Assembly: GCA_000697475.1 (NCBI GenBank)
Contig: JNEU01000849.1
Location: 1-43,280, forward strand
Direction: 5' to 3'
From: Lichtheimia corymbifera B2541
Lineage: Eukaryota > Mucoromycota > Mucoromycetes > Mucorales > Lichtheimiaceae
DNA length: 43,280 nt
Shown: piece after piece, positions 12,421-24,400 of the stretch
Layout of the letters: every line of letters starts with the position of its first letter
Numbering within the stretch: the stretch's first letter is position 1
The notes under the pieces: generated by a model
Told to the model about the DNA's origin: nothing
What the model saw: the letters and a program-made list of their open reading frames with translations, nothing else
The model's database searches: none
Translations under genes and position numbers: made by a program

Positions 12421-13745
12421 TTAAGAGAAGTATTGCATTTCTAAGCCAATGGTACGAATAGGACTTGATCGACTTGATAGATCCGCCGTTAAACCGATGC
12501 TGAACAAGGTGTTCTTCAATCGTCCTTCCCACATCAATGCGAGACCCTACAACGTGTACTTAATAAATGCCATCATTTGATCCCGTCACCACCAACCACA
12601 CATGTACCTCTGTAAATCCAATCCTTGCTTTGATTAAGCCTTCCAACTTTTGTGTCTTGTCTTTACCAGGATCTCTGTCATTCTTGGTACGGTATTCGAA
12701 TCCAAGTGCAAGATCACTTTCGTATGAATATATGCTGAAGTCGTATCGAGAGCACATGGCTAATTCCTTCGAGACTTGTGCTACATACGCGGTCGACATG
12801 TGACCCACTAAAGGATTCAACGTATAGGTGAAGCAGATTGGAGGAGTGCCAGCCGATGGTAATGTGTGATAGCGTAAACCAATCGATACTACACATGGCA
12901 TTGTCAGCTCACCATTTGCTTGAAAAGCATCCAATATTGATACTTACATCCACCGCTTTTGTCTAACGTGCCGTAATATAACTCGGTTCCCAATGCCCAT
13001 TGTCCCTGGATACCAGCTGCTACATTGCCAGCATTTCCATCCAATGCGATTTCCTGCTGTCCAAAGTTGTATAGGGCACGCACACCAAGAAGGCCATCGT
13101 CCGTAGTATATGAGCATTCAGAGCACCATTTGCCAACATCATATTGCAACTGCATAGCCATCTACAAAAATGTCACATCAGCAATGCTTATTCTCTTTCA
13201 TATTAGCTATCTTTTTACCTGAGGCTGGCCTGGAAGACGTGGTTGATTCACAGCCGTGATTAAACATTGCAGATGGGGCGACAGCCGTCGAACATACATG
13301 GCCTCAAGACGTGATCCGGGGAACGACATGCGACCATATAATAGATAATGATTGATGGCATCTGTTATAGAATAGTATATTAGGGATACTGCACAAAACA
13401 CCATGAGACAAAAAGCTGCTTGCCTTTATTGGTATCTGTTGGCTCCACTATGCGAAAGCGATCGACCAAGTCCTGGAAATCGACTGTTGCACTCGTGCCA
13501 ATGTCAAGAGGTTGCGAAGTGTACAGGTAGCCGATGCTGCCATTGAGTGAAGGTAGAGCGTTCATGGTATAGGATGGTTTGAATTGGGGTGTTGGGAGCT
13601 TTGAAAGGTACAACGAGAGTCCTCGAGGTGTATAAAAGTCAAGTAGAGTCCGCGACCACGAACATAAGTTTGAATATTGGTTCTCTTCGCGCCATCCCGT
13701 TGAGCGATAATAACATCGAAGGCAATATTCCATAAAGTCGTACAT
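12421..13745 (-). CDS. MDM10: Mdm10, ERMES and SAM complex beta-barrel protein
   Basis: This is a mitochondrial outer-membrane beta-barrel protein. In fungi it anchors the ER-mitochondria encounter structure (with Mmm1, Mdm12 and Mdm34) and assists the SAM complex in Tom40 assembly. Exons on the minus strand: 13424-13745, 13219-13361, 12948-13161, 12608-12888 and 12421-12546, giving 361 residues. That is shorter than yeast (about 490) but fits a compact barrel. Family signatures are the N-terminus MYDFMEYCLRCYYRSTGW, the block LLDFYTPRGLSLYLSKLPTP, the stretch GSIGYLYTSQPL, the strand KSGGLSIGLRYHTLP, and the C-terminal beta-signal region SPIRTIGLEMQYFS. The first intron (13362-13423) uses a GC donor (AAAG|GCAAGC). 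The start is the ATG that begins the conserved N-terminus. Confidence 0.92.
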
Positions 13746-14108
13746 GGCGACAAATGAGAAAGCACGTTAAAGAGCGACTTGCATTCCGTGCGGGAGAACA
13801 AGACCCTTTTGTCCACCAAATCCAGAAGCCCGACCTGATTACTGCTAATTATGCATCAACGTCGCTGCATGGATGCCATATGTGAATCCCCTACTCTCTT
13901 CTTGTTATAATAACATAGCTAGTTTATCATCATATGAAGTAAACATTGGCCCATTTTTATGGCCTTTTTTTTTATACAATATAGTCCAAGGTACAAAAAC
14001 GGGGAGGCTTATATATAGAGAGAGAGTTCAAAGATGTTGTCAAAGGTGTCTAATAATGGGATTTACAAGAAAAGGTAATATAAACAGAATGATGGTGTTA
14101 TGCAATCA
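13746..14108. other. Intergenic between CLC 3' end and MDM10 start
   Basis: No gene is visible. This is the 3' UTR of the CLC gene plus the promoter of MDM10 (both on the minus strand). An AT-rich, T-run segment lies near 13960-13985, and a short TATATATAGAGAGAGAG segment near 14011-14027. Confidence 0.5.
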
Positions 14109-17100
14109 TCAATCTTCTTCGAGCTCCTTGAGATATGCAATGAGCGTCCTCTTGTGAACGATGCCAAGATACTGCCCGTCGTTTCCAACGAGACAAACGT
14201 AACGTGCTCCAAGTTTGGTAAACATTTCCATTAGCAGTTCCATGGAAGCATTTGGACTCAAAGTAAGCGGTGCCTAGGATAATTTAGCGCTCTTTTAGTA
14301 AAATGAATTCACATAAGGCAAGATAAAACCAAGCAATACCTGATCCACATAAACAGAAAAGTCGTTCAGCGGTGTCGAATGACGTTGCTCTGTATCTATA
14401 TCGTCGGCATTGTCCCCATGCGTGCTCTTTGACGAGATTAAACAAAGAATGGAGCTGCTGATATCGTCAGACGTATCAGGAAGCACACCTTGGCTGCCTC
14501 GGCGGAAATAACAAGGGATGTCGCGGAATTCTTGCTCACCCATAGGATACGGACTCTCATCAAAGTGCTTTCGTAAGACATCGAGCGCATGTGACAATTC
14601 GCTTGTTGCAATATAACCTTCCAGATAGCGACCCTGACTGCTGAGAATCGGTATACCACCATCTTCACGATAACCCAAAACATCCATCTCGTCAAGCTTG
14701 TCGTAGAGGTTGCCGGCTGTATTGATTTGATCAAGGTTGATGGAAAGATGATCTTTCTCACTCAAATCTTGCACAGTATGCGTGTGGGCGTATTCTTTTC
14801 GTGCATCAAGATATGGATAAAGCTGCAAGTCGATCAGCAAGTCGTAGATGCCTTCCACAAACATGGCGTCGGCAACCCATTTTGCCATCATGACCGAGAT
14901 CATAATCGGCACAGCATAAACCAAAGAGAAAGTCAATTCGAACATGATAATGACAAGGGATACTATAGGGTAGTAGTATGTGAGCTAAGTTTGAAATGCA
15001 TATCCTTCACAATGAGCAACCATTATTACCTGTTGTTCGTGTCACACCAGCTAAAGCAGCAGCAGCACCAACCATGGCATATACTCCTGGGATGATGCAC
15101 TTGCCTTGGGTGGCAAGATCTTCCTCACATACCGAAAATGGCCATGTATCAGGATACGTGAGAGTGAGGTATTGCATAATAAGACCAATTACACGCCCTG
15201 TGATAGCACCAATAATCAAAGCCGGAAGGAAGATACCACCTGGTACGCGGCAACCAAAAGTAACCATTGTCAGAATCATCTTGATCACCAAGGCAGTCAG
15301 CAGGAGGTAAAGTAAACGAGGGATTTCGGTCACAGTGGCTCTAAAAGATTATGTTAATTGAATAGGTCTTTTTGCATTCTACGGTTACTTACGCGCATAA
15401 ACCAGCGTTGTCGTCTTCAGGAGAGCATTCCGAAAATAAGTTGTATGCAAATTCATTCAATCCCAATCTATATATATCCATATGCAATGTCAATTACAAA
15501 GAAATGGTATACAATGAATCCATGCATGAATGGACTTACCGAGCAAAGGGGTTCCAGAAGCTAGTGATAGCTGTGACAAGCAAGATAACCAAAACTTCCG
15601 TTACAGGGTACTTCCCAATGATCGTGTTTTTACGCAAGTGCTGATACTTGATATTGTAGTAGGTCGTTACAGCACCGAAAAATCCCTATCGACATGTTTG
15701 AGCATACCATTTCATGCATGTTTGAAAATGATTGTCTTACAGCAAAAGCTCCAGTGATGAGGAAAGGGACAAGCTCAAACACGTGATACTCCTTATCATA
15801 GTGTACTTGGAAAAGGACAATCTTGCCGGTACCGAATGGATCCATGAGCTGTGCATGTGATGGATCAGTATGCAGCTAAATGCAGTAAACGCACAATGCT
15901 GGTTGTTACCTTGAGAACCATGGCGGCGACCATGGCAGCGCAATAACTCCGAATCATTGTCTTAATGGGGAAGTAGTAGCTGACCTCTTCCAGGCTGAAT
16001 AGCACGCCACCGATAGGAGCACCAAAAGCGACCGCGACTCCTGCTGCAGAGGCCGCTGAAAGAATCTCACGACGCTTGCCTGTAACAATGATTTAATCAA
16101 GCACAATGACGTTAGTCAATTTACCGATATGGTAGGACATTTTCATGTGTCACATTCAAGTACATACTCTCGTTCTTGTTAAACTTGCGGAAAAGGCGGC
16201 AAAAGATGTTTCCAGCTGAACATGCCAAATGAACGAATGGACCTTCCTTGCCACAATTTAAGCCTGATGAAGTAGAGAAGATCTATGATGGCATAAAAGA
16301 TGAGTTGCATTGGCTGGGTTCATCCAAGTGGTTCAAAATTACCATGCCGACGCTCTTGACAAATAAGGTCTTGATTCCAAGAAAGCCCTTGATAACGAAA
16401 CCGGCAAGGATAACTTTGACTTCGGGAATACCAGAACCTGCGCTGTAGTAGGCAATCTTCGTTTGAGGTTTGGGAGGTGGCATGTCTCCATCCTTGGCGA
16501 TGGTGGATTGAGTACCAGATGGGGTCACGCCATTAGTTGGCTTTGTTGCAGGAGTGCGGAAAGTGACTTTTTCGGCTGAATATTTGACCATGAGAGTTGC
16601 AATCAGGGCGAGGACCAGCTGGTGGTGACACCAAAAAGTTAAATGCGGCTCATTCGAATGTGTGGTTATTGAATGATACACTTACTCCTACAGCGGTGTA
16701 CATGAACATGGCAGTATAATATGCTCCAGATTCGGTGGATGCACCAAAGACTTCGGGCCATGTTCTCCAAGCTGGGCAAGGCTCATACTCTATACAATGA
16801 AATAAGTACAAAGAATAAAATGCATAGCCATGTGATCATTCCCCCGCATGGTCACCTTGTTTGCCCCAGCAGCAGAATTTGCTATTGTATCGCCAGTTGG
16901 TGGTACAATATCCCCCCTTTAGATCAGACATCCATTCTTGAACGACGTCAATGAGTCCTGCTATAACTGCTACTGTTGCACCCGTCAAAATCACAAGTAT
17001 CCATGCTTGTGATGCATCCTTGGCCTTCATCCATCGCCCACGTAATCCAGGTGTCTCTCGCAATCGACGTAATCTCAATCCTTCCTTGATGTGGTCGTGA

Positions 17101-17512
17101 ATCCAATCTACAAATATAAACAAGGTCAGTCTTACATGGCGTAATACTTGCAGCTTTTTCTTTTTCTATACCCACCAATCGTCGAGTAAGACTCGTACCA
17201 CACACGCACACCTGTGTTTTCCTTGATCAAGCCTTGTCTATCTTCATCGTATGATCCATGTCGCTTGTTAAATAGCTTGAACTTGTGATGGTCACTCGAT
17301 CCATGTTGATTATGTGCTCCATGGGATGCAGTGATAAAGGTTGCAGGTGCAGAGTTGTTGTTTGCCTGGATATCGCCGATAGAAGGTGTCGATGGGAATG
17401 ACGATATTGGTGAAACATCATTCAGGGCATTATAGTGTTGCTGGTTGTTCTCCCGCCTACGGTTGAGTAGCGAGGATCGCTCGGTCATAGAATCATGGTT
17501 TGGCTGAGACAT
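14109..17512 (-). CDS. CLC-family chloride/proton exchanger (ClC-3/4/5, Gef1 type)
   Basis: This is an endosomal or Golgi-type anion transporter of the CLC family. Exons on the minus strand: 17176-17512, 16856-17107, 16686-16789, 16343-16618, 16168-16282, 15910-16079, 15741-15848, 15540-15685, 15393-15467, 15030-15340, 14340-14962 and 14109-14273, giving 893 residues. Selectivity motifs are GSGIPEVK (Ser, chloride type), [11 protein letters not shown] with the gating Glu, and [23 protein letters not shown] carries the proton glutamate seen in exchangers rather than channels. TIDWIHD in the N-terminus is typical of the ClC-3/4/5 branch. A cytosolic tail holds two CBS domains, the last ending at the stop ([18 protein letters not shown]), separated by an acidic Ser-rich loop. 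The first intron has a GTGGGT donor. An in-frame ATG at 17524 would add four residues; 17512 is preferred for its context. Confidence 0.93.
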
Positions 17513-20500
17513 CAGGAAAATCACTCACGCCCGCTTTTTTTTAAACAGCAGGGTATACACGGGAGTGGGGTGATAACGAGTAAAAGGGAAGAGAAAAGAC
17601 GATAAGATTGGGCAAGCACAAATAGAAGGGCTCAATTTATAGGTAACGTGGAGACGATGCGCTGTTTTTTCTTTATCCAAATGACATGCTATATGGTGGG
17701 AGTGTCACGGGAATTTTACCCCCCCAAAAGCGCAATCATCTATGATGAAATCAAGGAACTCTAATTCACGCCGCTTCTTTGAAACGCAGCAAAATTTGGA
17801 TAGCCTCCGTACATTTATATTTACATAGACACCTTCGTCATCATCAGCTACTTTTTTTCTTAGTAATCGTACCTCTTGTTACTGCAGTCCCCATATATAG
17901 GTAAACGCATCAAGATTATATAAAGGTCCAAAAGGTGCACACTATGCCTGCATGGCATGCAATGAGAAACCGGAAAGGTGTGTGACCATGCATAACAACC
18001 CCGCACTCCACAATCGTCGGCTTCCCACCATCATTGCGATGGCATGTTTCTGATATCCAAATGTACAATAGCACCCGCTCCCAATGGTCCGTTTGGCTTA
18101 TTATCATTGATCCTCGAATGTTTCTCAATAAACTCATTGTCTTGGTACCGCCGGCGTTGGAGGCAATCAAGTTAGGCTTACTTACCCTGAGCTTCTTTGT
18201 TTATTGCAAATACTGTAAATGCGCATACGCACGCACACAAACCGCCAGCTAATCGGCCGACATTAACTGCTATATAGTCCTTGGCAGAAAGAGACGCTAA
18301 TCCAATCCGATCCTTCACAACAGCATAAATGCTTACCGCATACATAACAACGAATTAGCTTTCCTTTACGCCCTCTCAATGGCACCATATGATTATATCG
18401 TGCGGATAGACATGATCCCCAATTGCCTTGCTGGCGCATTACATACACCCATTATTCTATTGCCATGTGTGTACATGCAGCGCAACCTTGTCTGTTGACT
18501 TTCCAAACGGAATGAATAGGAATAATTTCGATCACAACTGACAGATTCAGGCAAGACGTTGCTCTGTGTGTGTGTGGCCAATGTTGGTTACCCGGATCGT
18601 GAGGCGTTCTTGTTTTCCATTTGCATACGTATCTTTTTGATGCTTGCATTATCAATCGTTATCACATATGATAGCAATTCTAGAGATTATCATTCTATCT
18701 CAAGATAAAGAGCGAGGAGTAGCGATGGCCTGATGATATCAGCAGCCATGATTCATCTACAAAGGTTGGGGGCCGTGATGTGCATGCAGCGACACAACCT
18801 GTGTGTGTGGCAATCATAGTATATACGCTATTACTTTTACGGCTATGGCCCATTCTCCTCGTTGCATGAAACACACCTCCGCCCTTGAAACCTGGTTAAT
18901 TATAAAATGTTACACTCGGCTCTTTTTTGATCCCACATCCATACCCTTCTCCTCCTTTGTAGTATATTGGGTATATTACGCTTGTCATATTCTGTCGCAC
19001 AATTGGATGCTGTTGGTTGCTGTGGTATATCGTCGAGCTTATAATACAATCATCAGCATCATCCACTACCATGAAAATAGACCGCCTGATGCGTTTCAGA
19101 AGAACATTCTCCGGCTGACATAGGTAGGTGAGAGCACAAACTAGGTGATGCAAAGTGCTGGGATTACACGCACGTGGCCAAGTAGGAAGATCATCCTCCA
19201 GCATCTGATCGCCAAATGACATGAAGAATACAGGAGACATTAAGACCCCCTGAAGGCTTTCGATTGGAACCGAGCAGTAAATGGCATCCTACTTTTTTTC
19301 CTCAAGCGACCTGAAATCATTGATTACTTGGATGAGAAAATAAGCAGGCTATGATTGGTAGCTATCACCAGTAAAAGCAGACTAGAGCAAAGCATTAGTG
19401 TTAATAGAGATTAATCCTCAAACCTTGGCATACCAAGATAACAATGGGGCATTTGAGACCTTTTTCAAACCTACATTATGTCATTCTTTCTCGAGAATTG
19501 TCGCACCACATACACGTCCCATGACCCCCATCATACTACTACCTCACTAGCGGTCATCATTAATATCATACATATGTAGACGTAAATGCGAACGGCCCAA
19601 TGATGATGATAACGTGACTAATTGTGAGAAGCCCTACCACAGGTATCGTCACTCATGATATCGGCAGGGCGGAAGATTGCTGACAACAGAGAAACGACCG
19701 CCCTTGTAATAACACAAAATCTGCATTTGTCGATCATCGATCCGTTTTTGTTTGGATTGTGCTATCATGGCGCTATGACGACATTCTCGATTCTACCCAT
19801 CTTTTTGACCACTCACCCCCTCTTTACTCCCATCTTCGACAAATTAAGTATCAAACGATCAATGAACGTAAGCAGGAACGAAGATGCCTCCTATTAAGCA
19901 CATCACTGCTCTCGACAAGATACTCCAACTGATTATTGACCTCCCGATTGAGTATCAAGTCAATATCAATGACCTTACGGCGTGGGAAAGGGATCACTCG
20001 TACTAACACCCATTATACATGTGACAAGCACTGAGCTGTATACTTGTGCCAGATACGGTGGTCCTATACCTGAGTAATGGAGAAAGAGCAAAAGGCAATT
20101 GCATCGTAATATGTCTGGCGTAGCAACAAGCTACTAAAGCAAAAGGCAACAATACCTTGATCTTAACATTGATCAACGCTTGTTCGCACTATGAATGGTG
20201 GTGGTTGCTGTTATATATGGTTGAAGCAATATTCTGATTTCTGAGACGGGCATGTAAAAGCAAGGATAGTGAAAGAGAAAGCTAAAAATTACTGTCTTTA
20301 TACCACCACGACCATGACATGCCAAAACTTGAATGAATCTACTCATTGTGCACATGCATAAATGATCACATGCAAATCAAACGCAGCATAATGGTGTGAA
20401 GGGCATATGCTGCCAGCAGGAGTAGATCGTCCAATAGGATCCAATTGAGCATCCTTATGACATTAGCTGGCTGTGGATTGATATTCAACAAGCATATTGA

Positions 20501-21491
20501 GGCTTAACCACACTCTCTCTTGTGTTTGGTAGCTGGCGGACTTACGGCAACATTATTAGTATCATCATTGTTATATATGATACCGTTGTTCCCCGATGTG
20601 TTTTCACACCGATGTTTTCGACGCCTTGGCATTTTCCACAAGATCAACCACTATCCGCTGGTATGTACATACCATCCGACTCGTAATTTCTGGTCTTTTC
20701 AGCATGACATGCCCTAGGTAATTTGAAGGATCCAGTGTGTATATGTCAATGTATACATAAAAATCTCAAGCTTGGCAATTCGGCTATCTATCGGGATGCC
20801 TATAGCGTAAATGACTCATAAAAACTACTCAGGTTCGGAAGCATTGAATCATTGCACGTTAAGGCGGGATGATAGTTGCAAATGGCAATAATGTTGGTGG
20901 ATGCCATCATTGGTAAGTTGGATCAGTAGCTACTGTGATTGTGGATGCCTAGTCGGCTGTGTGTGTGCATGTATAACAAACATGAGCTGCATTTGTCTCA
21001 CAGCGGATGCATATCCGATGACCACCTCCAATAACGATGAGCAGCTGACATGTATACAACTACCATTATTGCAATCCTATACTTTTACATCATGTCTTGC
21101 TGGTGGGACTACTATTACTATGGCGTTATACTCAAAAGTGAAGAAGGTGGATTATGATCATTACATCACTCGTCCCCCGTTAGAATGCTTATAGACTGCT
21201 GCTTTATTCATGAAATATAAAAGAGATTATGATCATTTGATGATGAATGTAAGTAATGCTGTTGTCCCATGGATCCATAGATTTGGACAGCTTGATTGTG
21301 GCACAGCAATAACCGCAGCAACTGGCTGATACGTGGTACAAGGTGTCAGAGCAAGGTAAACGCCAACTCTAATCAACATTACAGTGCTGGTGCTGCGGTT
21401 GGCGGATGTCCAAAAAGGGTCCGATTTCCCTTTTATAATTCAGGTGTTCGTTGATATACCATTGTCTTTCGCTTTCTGGTCATAACAGCTT
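17513..21491. other. 4-kb region without a recognisable gene
   Basis: Short open frames only, on both strands, none with a family signature. The portion near 17513-17700 is the CLC promoter. The portion near 21420-21491 is the leader of the ABC transporter gene, with TTTATAA near 21434. The most codon-like item is a 40-codon ORF at 19883-20005 starting MPPIKHITALDKILQ. No tRNA, LTR or tandem array was seen. TG/CA runs (for example near 18565 and 20960) are simple repeats. Most intergenic gaps in this window are 0.3-0.6 kb and the next longest are under 2 kb, so this one stands out. Confidence 0.45.
19883..20005 (+). other. Isolated 40-codon ORF, uncertain
   Basis: ATG to TAA, 40 residues, beginning MPPIKHITALDKILQLIIDL and ending WERDHSY. 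The amphipathic, charged composition is more protein-like than neighbouring frames, but there is no homology I recognise and no supporting promoter evidence. It could be chance. Confidence 0.15.
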
Positions 21492-24400
21492 ATGTCTTCA
21501 ATACCTGCCAGTTTATGGCTGGCCGTTGGTGTAATATCGACAGCATGTGTCAGTGCATTGACCATTTCGATCCAAAGAGCGTACGATCACAAGACGAAGC
21601 GACAAACTGAATCGGGTCCCGATCCTTCACCTCTCCATTTTGATCGCAAGCGAGATTCGTCGGTGCCATTCTCTGATGTCGATCGTGTGCCACGTCTTTG
21701 CTTTGAGACAGCTATCATTACGGCTATTTCCATATACAACTTGTATCTATGCGTCCAAGCACTTTCAGATAGCAATGGGTCGCAACAGCTTTATGATGTA
21801 TTGGGAGCGGCATTTGTACTGGCGGCATGGGTGTATGCATTGGCTCTTGCATTGACTTCACAACGATACCGATTACCGAATGATTGGGGCTTTGTTATCA
21901 ATGTGCACTTGTGCATTGTTTATTTTGTCTCATGGTGTTACTGTGGATGGGCCCTCTACGACACGTGGCGTGCTAACCCAACATGGTCCAATGGAATGCC
22001 AAAGTTGGTCTGCTTTTTGTTTACTTGTGATCTCTTATATGTCACGGCAACCATCAAACGCGGTGCTCCCTTCCTGGACGAGAATGATCACATCGTCAGC
22101 TCAGTCAACGTCTCATCAGCATTCGGTTTCTTGTTCTTCACTTGGATTCGTCCATTGGTCAAGCATGCTTACAAGGTTCGCAAGTTGAACGACAATGATT
22201 TACCCACATTGCCACCTATCTACCGTGGTTACAACTTGTTCTACATCTTTGGTGAATCACGTGGTCACAATCTACTTCGCCGGATATGGGATGCCAACCG
22301 TGTTGCGATCATCTTGCAGGTGGTCCTTGCTCTTATTTCATCAGTCCTTTACTATGTACCACACTTTTACACCAACAGACTCCTGAAGCTTATCCAGGAT
22401 ATGGGCGAAGGTCATCGTACCGAGAATGGTGTTGAAGAAGGTTTCATGATTGTCATTCAACAAGGCATTTCTTTTGTCCTTCTTGGTCTCAACATTGGTC
22501 AATTATGGTATTGGGGTAAGCATATCAACATCTCATTCCTATGATACGTTAGCTAAGATGCATCTCTTTAAATTCAAATAGCAGCGTCATCGCTTCAAGT
22601 TCGCTTAAAGGCTATGCTCAACATCGAGATCTATCACAAAACACTGCGACGATTGGATTCTGCCATTGCATCCGGTGGACAAGAAAAGGAAGAGAGCGGC
22701 AAAAAGACAAGCGAAGAAGATGATACGAAGTCTGAGGAGGAAGATGAAGATGTGACATCCACCGGCCAAATTGTCAATCTGATGAGCACCGACTCTGATC
22801 GCATTTCCGAGTTCAGCACGTGGTGGTTCAATGCCATTACTTGTCCTGCCGAGCTTGTTGTTGGTACCTACTTTTTGTATACCATCCTTGGTGTTTCTTG
22901 CTTTACCGGTTTAGGCGTCATGGTACTCGCATTGCCTTTGAACCATTACAATGCCCAATTATTCGCCAAAACCCAAGATCGCCTTATGGATGCTCGCGAT
23001 AAACGGGTGTCTCTCATGAATGAAGTGCTTCAAGGAATCCGACAGATCAAATTCTTTGCTTCAGAGTCGAATTGGGAAAAGCGTATCATGCAGTCAAGAG
23101 CTGTTGAATTGGGTTACCTTCGCACAGCATACATTTCCGAGGCCTTGTTCCAGATGGTGTGGCAGGGGTAAGTAAACTATTATGATCGCTTCGATACAAC
23201 GCATGATATGCTAACATCGCCATCATCAAAGATTACCCATTCTTGTGACAGCAATTGCTTTCTGGTCTTACACTATGCTTGAAGGAAATGAATTGACAGC
23301 ATCTGTTGCTTTCACGGTAATTATCCTAAAGGCGTACCCACATGGATATATACTAACATTTTGTCATAGAGTATTATTGTCTTTGACGAATTGCGATTTT
23401 CGTTGATTGCTTTGCCAGATATCTTTATTGATGGTTTACAAGCTTGGACCAGGTACGATCAGATACAAATCCCGTGAAACATCAAGTATATCTCATATCG
23501 TTCTTTTATCAGTGTTCGACGTATTGAAAAGTACCTTGGTCAAGAGGAAATTGAAGCACCTGCACCTATGAATGCTGACGAGCCTGTGAAGATTGGATTT
23601 GATAATGCGACCGTAGCATGGACAGCATCACCCAACAATAACGAAGAATCGCAATCCTCCTCCTCATCGCAAGATACTTGTGCTGGCCCTGATGGATTCA
23701 TTTTGAAGGATGTCAATCTGCATTTCCCGAACGACAAGTTGAGTTTGATTTGTGGCAAGACCGGCTCCGGAAAGAGTTTGCTTTTGTTGGGCCTTTTGGG
23801 TGAAGCTATGGTGACCAAAGGCAAGGTACATTGTCCTCGTGCTCCCATCGCCACTACCGTTTCCGCCACCTTCCACGTTCTTGAGGATATCCCTGAAGAA
23901 GAATGGATCTTGGAGCATTCTTTGGCTTTTGTCGCTCAAACTGGTAAGTAAAAAAGAGACGTAGATTTTCTCGGTTATAACGCATTATGTGATGACATTG
24001 TATAGCTTGGTTACAAAACGCATCCATCCGTGACAACATTCTCTTTGGACTTCCCTATGTGGAAAAACGATATCAAGCAACGCTTTCTGCCTGTGCTCTC
24101 GATAAGGATCTCTCAATCTTTGAGGATGGTGATATGACTGAAATTGGCGAGAAAGGCATTACGCTTTCAGGTGGTCAAAAGGCACGTGTTGCCCTTGCCC
24201 GTGCTGTATACTCTCGAGCCAAGATTATCTTGATGGATGATGTTCTTAGTGCAGTCGATGGTGAGTTACCTGAGTACATATGAATAGGCAAAAGTACTCA
24301 CTTTGTTTTATAGCTCATACTGCCAAGCATCTTTACCGCAATTGCCTTATGGGTCCTTTAATGAAAGGCCGTACACGTGTCTTGGTCACGCATCACGTCA

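Noticed and set aside
20901..21194. 97-codon plus-strand frame upstream of the ABC transporter
   Set aside because: Cys-rich but irregular, no recognisable fold, and overlapping simple repeats. Not convincing as a gene.
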